Shown piece by piece: positions 59,938 to 64,000 of a stretch of DNA of 64,000 nt. Origin of the DNA: Azophilus sp965221755 (GTDB lineage Bacteria; Pseudomonadota; Gammaproteobacteria; Pseudomonadales; Azotimanducaceae); assembly GCA_965221755.1 (NCBI GenBank), contig OZ244921.1, forward strand, positions 1,054,001 through 1,118,000, given 5' to 3'. Every line of letters begins with the position of its first letter. Within the stretch, counting starts at the first letter, position 1. The translations under genes were made by a program, and so were the position numbers. The notes below the pieces were generated by a model, which did not search any database, was not told where the DNA came from, and worked only from the letters and a program-made list of their open reading frames with translations.

Positions 59938-60726
59938 ATGCGGATTGAGGTGGACGGCAAGGCGGCGTTCGCCGCCACTGGCAGCGCTGCCCATGCGCCG
60001 GGACGGCGGGCGGCCGTGTTCATCCACGGCGCTGGCATGGATCACAGCGTTTGGGTGATGCCCGCCCGCCACTTCGCCAGGACCGGATTGAACGTGCTGG
60101 CCGTGGACCTGCCCGGGCACGGGCGCAGCCAAGGCCCGGGGCTCGATTCGATTGCGGCGATGGCGGACTGGATGGTGCGGGCCATGGATGCGGCGCATTT
60201 GCAAGCCGCGGCGGTGGTCGGGCACAGCATGGGCTCGCTCATCGCCTACGCGCTGGCGGCGCGGCACTCCAAACGGTGCCGGGCGCTGGCATTGCTGGGT
60301 GCATCCGCCCCCATGCCCGTAGCCGATGCGCTGCTCGACGCCGCGCGCGACAACCACCACGCTGCCATCGACATGGCCAACGCCTGGAGCCACAGCCCGC
60401 GCGCCAAGCTGGGCGCCTGCCCCAACCCCGGCATGTGGATGCTCGGCGGCGGGGAGCGCTTGCTGGAGGCAGCTGCGCCGGGCGTCCTTCATGCCGACCT
60501 TGCCGCCTGCAACGGCTTCGACCCGGAAGCGGACGCCGGGCCAATTCGGTGCCCGGCGTTGGTCGTGATCGGCGAAGCGGACCGAATGACCCCGGCGCAA
60601 GCCGGCATCCGGGTCAGCGAACGCCTGGGGGATGCCCGCTTGGAACGCTTGGCCGGCTGCGGCCACGCCATGCTCTCCGAGCAGCCCAATGCCGTGCTCG
60701 ACGCCCTGACCGCCATCGTGCCCTGA
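59938..60726 (+). CDS. Alpha/beta hydrolase
   Basis: The 262-residue protein has FIHGAGMDHSVWVMPARHFA with the oxyanion HG motif, the nucleophile elbow VVGHSMGSLIAYAL near residue 95, an acid in VIGEADRMTPA and His in GCGHAMLSEQ. This is a canonical serine alpha/beta hydrolase of the 3-oxoadipate-enol-lactonase-like group. The substrate is unknown. An NnrU gene starts 16 bases downstream and may be co-transcribed. ATG 59938 follows GGCGCGGCGAGCC. Confidence 0.87.
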   Translation: MRIEVDGKAAFAATGSAAHAPGRRAAVFIHGAGMDHSVWVMPARHFARTGLNVLAVDLPGHGRSQGPGLDSIAAMADWMVRAMDAAHLQAAAVVGHSMGSLIAYALAARHSKRCRALALLGASAPMPVADALLDAARDNHHAAIDMANAWSHSPRAKLGACPNPGMWMLGGGERLLEAAAPGVLHADLAACNGFDPEADAGPIRCPALVVIGEADRMTPAQAGIRVSERLGDARLERLAGCGHAMLSEQPNAVLDALTAIVP

Positions 60727-60742
60727 CGAGGAGGAACCCGCC

Positions 60743-61435
60743 ATGATCGAACTTCTGTTTGCCGGCCTGCTGTTCATCGCCGCCCACTTAGCGGTCAGCA
60801 ACACGCGCCTGCGGCCCATGCTGATGCGCGGACTCGGCGAAAAGGGCTATGCGGCGTTCTACTCCGTCCTGGCTTTGGCCACCTTGATCTATTTCATCAG
60901 GGCCTACAACGAGGCGCCTAGGCTGCGCTACTTCTGGCCGCTGGAGCCAATGCTGTACTGGGCGCCGAAGGCGCTGATGCCGCTGGCCCTCACTTTCCTG
61001 GCCGGCGGCCTGCTCGGCGCCAACGCCACCCCGAAAGCCCTTGCGGGCAGCGCTGCGGACGAAGCGGCGATGGCCAAGCTCACCGGCGGCATCAATCGCA
61101 TCACCCGCCACCCCGTGCAATGGGCGATCATCCTGTGGGCTGCATCCCACTTGGCGGCCAACGGCGATGTCGCCTCGGTGGCCTTCTTCGGCGGCTTCCT
61201 GATCCTGTCCTTGGCCGGCACTTGGTGCATGGACAGGAAGAAGGCGCGGTCGTCCGGCGACGACTGGTCAGCCTTCGCCGCCGCCACCTCCAACCTGCCC
61301 TTTGCCGCCATCGCCGCCGGACGCAACCGTTGGGTTTGGCGGGAAATGGCCGTGCCGGCAGCGGTGGGCCTAGCGCTCTACCTGGCCCTCTTCTGGGGAC
61401 ATGACTGGGTCTCGGCCGTGGCGATCTATTGGTAG
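60743..61435 (+). CDS. NnrU-family membrane protein
   Basis: The 230-residue membrane protein MIELLFAGLLFIAAHLAVSN, with YAAFYSVLALATLIYFIRAY and NRITRHPVQWAIILWAASHL, fits NnrU. NnrU was named from genes needed for nitric-oxide metabolism but is related to isoprenylcysteine methyltransferase and DUF1295-like membrane proteins. Five or six helices are visible. RBS GGAGG lies 9 bases ahead of the ATG. Confidence 0.87.
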   Translation: MIELLFAGLLFIAAHLAVSNTRLRPMLMRGLGEKGYAAFYSVLALATLIYFIRAYNEAPRLRYFWPLEPMLYWAPKALMPLALTFLAGGLLGANATPKALAGSAADEAAMAKLTGGINRITRHPVQWAIILWAASHLAANGDVASVAFFGGFLILSLAGTWCMDRKKARSSGDDWSAFAAATSNLPFAAIAAGRNRWVWREMAVPAAVGLALYLALFWGHDWVSAVAIYW

Positions 61436-61517
61436 TTCGCCCTCTGCCGACCGTTTCGGGCCAAGGAACGGCTTCGAGCCGATTGGCCAAGGGCGCAGCG
61501 CCCTTGCCGGAGACTCG

Positions 61518-62804
61518 TCAGCGGCTGTCCAAATCCCCCGGCAGCCACCGGCCCGCGCGCCAATAGTGGAAGGCCGCCCAGAGATTGACGAATCCCCAAG
61601 CGAACAAGCTGTAGCGCAGAGCGTCCGAGCCGAAGGCGTTGGCCAGCAGGTCGGACAGAACGCCAACCGCCGGCGGCCCGAAGACGAAGCCGATGAAGTT
61701 CAGGATGAACAGTAGGATCGCGGCGGCAACGGCCCGCATGCGCACCGGCGCCAGACTTTGGGTTTGCGCGAATGTCGTGCCTTGGTAGAAGTTGCCCAGC
61801 ATGACGGGCAGGCAGAGCAGCAGCAGCGAAACCGACCAACTCTCCACCAGAAAGGCGGCGGCGGCAACGGGAACCGCGACCGCGAGCGCCACGGCCACGA
61901 TCCAGAGATGCCAGCGCGTATCGCGCGCGCCAAGCCGATCCGACAGCCAGCCGCCGAGCACTATGCCGAGCCCGCCGGGAATGCCGAGCACCAGACCCAG
62001 CCAAAAGCCGGCCTCGGTCAACGTCATGCCGTGGCTGCGCAGGAAGAAGGTCGGCGCCCAAGTGATCAGCCCGTAGCCGACGAACGCGGTCAAGCCGCCG
62101 CCGACGACCATGTGCGCGAAGGAGCGCCGTTGCATCAGAAACCGGAACACTTCCATGATCGACGGGTGTCTTTCGGATTGCGTTCCGGAAACAAGGCCGT
62201 CGGCAAAACCCCGAGGCGGCTCCTTGACGGTCATGAAGACGATCCCGGCCAGCACCAAGCCGGGGATGCCGACAATGAAGAAGGCCCAGCGCCAGCCGAA
62301 CTCATCGGCGATGGCGCCGCCGGCGAACAGCCCGAACATGACGCCAAACGGGATGCCCAGGGAATAGATGCCGAGCGCCGTGGCGCGCTCCTTGGCGGGA
62401 TAGAGATCCGCCAGCATGGAGTGCGCCGCCGGACTGCAGCCCGCCTCGCCGATGCCGACGCCGATGCGCGCCGCCGCCAGATGCCAGAAGTTCATGGCCA
62501 AGCCGGACAGGGCCGTCATCCCGCTCCACACAGCCAGGGACAAGCCGATCAGGTTGCGCCGGTTCCAGCGGTCGGCGATCAGCGCCAAGGGCATGCCCAA
62601 GGTGGCGTAGAAGATCGCAAACGCCGTGCCGGACAGCAGGCCCATGCCGAAGTCGGTGACATCGAGATCGTTTTTGATGGGCTCGATGAGAATCGACAGG
62701 ATCTGCCGGTCGATGAAGTTGAAGGTGTAAACGACCACCAGCACGCCCAAGGTGTAGCGTTTAACGGCGTCGCTGATCAACGGAGGACTGTTTGACTGTT
62801 GCAA
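61518..62804 (-). CDS. MFS transporter, spinster-like/uptake family
   Basis: The protein of about 428 residues has twelve hydrophobic helices, with the MFS loop ALIADRWNRRNLIGLSLAVW between helices 2 and 3 and GVGIGEAGCSPAAHSMLADLYP in helix 5. This pattern is common in Spinster-like transporters of aromatic acids and lipids. A TTG at 62804 is the only start before an upstream stop and lies just after the remnant of mazF, so the native 5' end may have been lost or changed. Confidence 0.87.
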   Translation of the reverse strand: MQQSNSPPLISDAVKRYTLGVLVVVYTFNFIDRQILSILIEPIKNDLDVTDFGMGLLSGTAFAIFYATLGMPLALIADRWNRRNLIGLSLAVWSGMTALSGLAMNFWHLAAARIGVGIGEAGCSPAAHSMLADLYPAKERATALGIYSLGIPFGVMFGLFAGGAIADEFGWRWAFFIVGIPGLVLAGIVFMTVKEPPRGFADGLVSGTQSERHPSIMEVFRFLMQRRSFAHMVVGGGLTAFVGYGLITWAPTFFLRSHGMTLTEAGFWLGLVLGIPGGLGIVLGGWLSDRLGARDTRWHLWIVAVALAVAVPVAAAAFLVESWSVSLLLLCLPVMLGNFYQGTTFAQTQSLAPVRMRAVAAAILLFILNFIGFVFGPPAVGVLSDLLANAFGSDALRYSLFAWGFVNLWAAFHYWRAGRWLPGDLDSR

Positions 62805-62815
62805 GGTGCGGTTCT

Positions 62816-62848
62816 AATGACATCCCGCCGTTCGGGGACGTATTCCAC
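62816..62848 (-). pseudogene. mazF toxin gene stub
   Basis: Starting at GTG 62848, ten bases below the antitoxin stop, the frame reads VEYVPERRDVI, the typical beginning of a MazF-type toxin (EYVPERGDVI). After about 11 codons it diverges to RTAPCNS and stops near the MFS gene start. The rest of the toxin has been deleted. Confidence 0.6.
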
Positions 62849-62857
62849 ATGGGCCAT

Positions 62858-63118
62858 CTACAGGCCGATTTCAGTTTCGCTGGGATTGGCCAGCTGTTCG
62901 GCATGAGCGCTTTCCGGCGTCATCGCTGCCAACAATGCGGCCTCCGTTTGGGGAAACCGGAATGTTCTGAGCCGCTCGTCCGCGCGCCTGACGACAAACC
63001 CATCGCTGTCAACGCCAACCACGACTCTGGTTCCGGGCTTGAATTGCGGCAATTCCGCCATGGTGCCGGCAACCCTCAGCGCCATGCTGTTGCCCCACTT
63101 CCTGACTTCCGTCTCCAT
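62858..63118 (-). CDS. mazE: MazE-type antitoxin without toxin
   Basis: The 86-residue protein METEVRKWGNSMALRVAGTM, followed by ELPQFKPGTRVVVGVDSDGF, is the AbrB-fold MazE antitoxin. Its tail has the usual toxin-binding Leu/Phe residues. It normally precedes mazF, whose first codons are still present immediately downstream. Without toxin the antitoxin is probably free to evolve or acts only as a DNA-binding autoregulator. Confidence 0.82.
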   Translation of the reverse strand: METEVRKWGNSMALRVAGTMAELPQFKPGTRVVVGVDSDGFVVRRADERLRTFRFPQTEAALLAAMTPESAHAEQLANPSETEIGL

Positions 63119-63518
63119 GCGCACGGAGTGCTCCGTCGTTGCTGTTGGACGCAGTGTATTCAGTGTGGATGCTTCAGATCAATGTCAAGCAGCCGCCAAT
63201 GAATTCAGCAGTTCTCACTGGCCCCGTTGAGTCTTGCCAGAACCCATCGGCCCCATCCCTGTGCGGGCTTGAGAAACACAGCGGAACCTGACCCAAGCAA
63301 CGTGCGCGGAGTTTCGCGCCAGCGAAACTCCAATGCGCCCGCGAAGCGGGCGCACCTGTGCGGGATCAGAAACATACCTGAATCTGATCTAAGCGACGAG
63401 CGCGCGGAGTTTCGTGCAGCGAAACTCCAACCGCCTCTCGCCCGGAGGGCGAGAGGCGCCTTGTCCAACGCGCCGAGTTGCGCTAAAACGCTCCGACATC
63501 CCCTTGAGGCGCGCCATC
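63119..63518. other. Intergenic region with repeats
   Basis: The stretch between mazE and the TauD gene contains the double copy of the dispersed repeat. No gene is recognised. A short open frame here is repeat-derived. Confidence 0.5.
63259..63460 (+). repeat. Dispersed mosaic inverted repeat, copy 7 (double)
   Basis: Two TGTGCGGG-type modules alternate with two GGAGTTTCGC/GCGAAACTCC cores, separated by GCGCCCGCGAAGCGGGCGC and a final CCTCTCGCC-CGGA-GGGCGAGAGG hairpin. This is the longest copy in the window. It lies upstream of the TauD-type gene. Confidence 0.82.
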
Positions 63519-64000
63519 ATGTTCAACACTCGCAGCGACCGGCTCCCGGTCGGCAACCTGCCCACGCAGTACCGCACCTTTGCAGTGAATTCGCTGACCC
63601 CCCACATCGGGGCGGAAGTGCGTGGCCTGGACTTGGCCCAGCCGCTGTCCAACGAGCAGGCCCAGGACGTCAACGAGGCCTGGCTGGACTGGAAGGTTCT
63701 CGTGTTCCGCGACCAGCGCCTTGACCGCGACCAGCACAAGACGTTCGCGCGGCGCTTCGGCTCGCTGCACACCCATCCGATGCAGCACGCCCAAGGCGGC
63801 GACCCGGAGATTCTGACGGTCAAGACCACTGCCGACTCTCCCTACACCGCGGGCGACGGCTGGCACACCGACGTGACCTGCGATGAGGTGCCGCCGCTCG
63901 GCTCCATGCTGTACGTCACCGAAACCCCTGCCTCCGGCGGCGGCGACACCCTCTTTGCGGACATGCATCTGGCCTACGAACTGCTGTCGGAGCCGATGCG
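63519..64000 (+). CDS. TauD/TfdA family 2-oxoglutarate-dependent dioxygenase (partial)
   Basis: The frame starting at ATG 63519 reads MFNTRSDRLPVGNLPTQYRT onward and runs off the window after about 160 codons. It contains GAEVRGLDLAQPLSNEQAQD, LVFRDQRLDRDQHKTFARRF, WHTDVTCDEVPPLGSMLYV with the HxD iron ligands, and GGGDTLFADMHLAYE. These are TauD/TfdA motifs. Enzymes of this family release sulfite from taurine or cleave other substrates using Fe(II) and 2-oxoglutarate. The second iron-ligand His and 2-OG Arg would lie beyond the window. Confidence 0.9.
   Translation, partial: MFNTRSDRLPVGNLPTQYRTFAVNSLTPHIGAEVRGLDLAQPLSNEQAQDVNEAWLDWKVLVFRDQRLDRDQHKTFARRFGSLHTHPMQHAQGGDPEILTVKTTADSPYTAGDGWHTDVTCDEVPPLGSMLYVTETPASGGGDTLFADMHLAYELLSEPM

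Noticed and set aside
1..64000. CRISPR arrays, tRNA and rRNA genes
   Set aside because: No regularly spaced direct repeats and no recognisable tRNA or rRNA sequence were seen. The repeats present are irregular inverted-repeat mosaics.

Overview
The window looks like chromosomal DNA of a GC-rich gammaproteobacterium. The housekeeping blocks support this: smpB, a transporter, ratA, ratB and bamE; fused class I fumarase; SelU/MnmH; BamE- and RatA-type proteins; an NSS transporter; and NnrU. Many catabolic enzymes (a Baeyer-Villiger monooxygenase, a CYP153-like P450, a TauD/TfdA dioxygenase, D-aminoacylase-type and PD40-amidohydrolase enzymes, several esterases) suggest a metabolically broad environmental, perhaps marine or host-associated, organism. 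The species cannot be named from this sequence.

Layout. 1-16.2 kb is mostly catabolic: a minus-strand operon of Baeyer-Villiger monooxygenase plus two esterases, a DUF429 protein, an N-acyl-D-amino-acid deacylase, an azoreductase, fumarase with an EthD protein, and a large secreted propeller-amidohydrolase. Two genes here are broken: a small membrane protein with an in-frame stop, and an AAA/PD-(D/E)XK gene that has lost its N-terminal half at a dispersed repeat. 16.3-30.4 kb is an accessory island. It holds a helicase fragment cut by an IS1182-type element, chimeric remnants of MazE- and DUF2326-like genes, an AAA/DUF4143 ATPase, a nucleotide-centred cluster (HMUDK-like helical domain-MazG-MazG_C fusion, a membrane-anchored dCTP-deaminase-like protein, a two-helix membrane protein, and an Nmad2 protein), a TIR/SLOG/ThsB-like/SLATT cluster that is partly decayed, and a frameshifted IS630 transposase.

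30.5-64 kb returns to core and catabolic genes: an epoxide-hydrolase-like enzyme, a DUF5916 outer-membrane protein, a Bcp peroxiredoxin, a secreted protein with three Cys-rich repeats, a P450, the smpB/ratAB/bamE block, then lysR, DUF1295, PlsC and an OmpR-type regulator. These are followed on the opposite strand by a tightly overlapping lipid-remodelling operon (desaturase, FAD oxidoreductase, DUF1365, CFA synthase, CFA-like methyltransferase, histidine kinase), then mnmH, a Sel1-repeat lipoprotein, msrA, a YegD-like Hsp70, a CoA-type Nudix, a hotdog protein, metY, a hydrolase, NnrU, an MFS transporter, a mazE with only a stub of mazF, and the start of a TauD/TfdA dioxygenase.

A mosaic inverted-repeat family (core GCGCGGAGTTTCGC...GCGAAACTCC, usually beside a TGTGCGGGCT...AGAAACA module) occurs at about 1, 8983, 30400, 38151, 40817, 54580 and 63259, often at gene breakpoints. 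The most promising candidate for an undescribed system is the nucleotide cluster at 21876-25861, next to the TIR/SLOG/SLATT genes. No tRNA, rRNA or CRISPR array was recognised.
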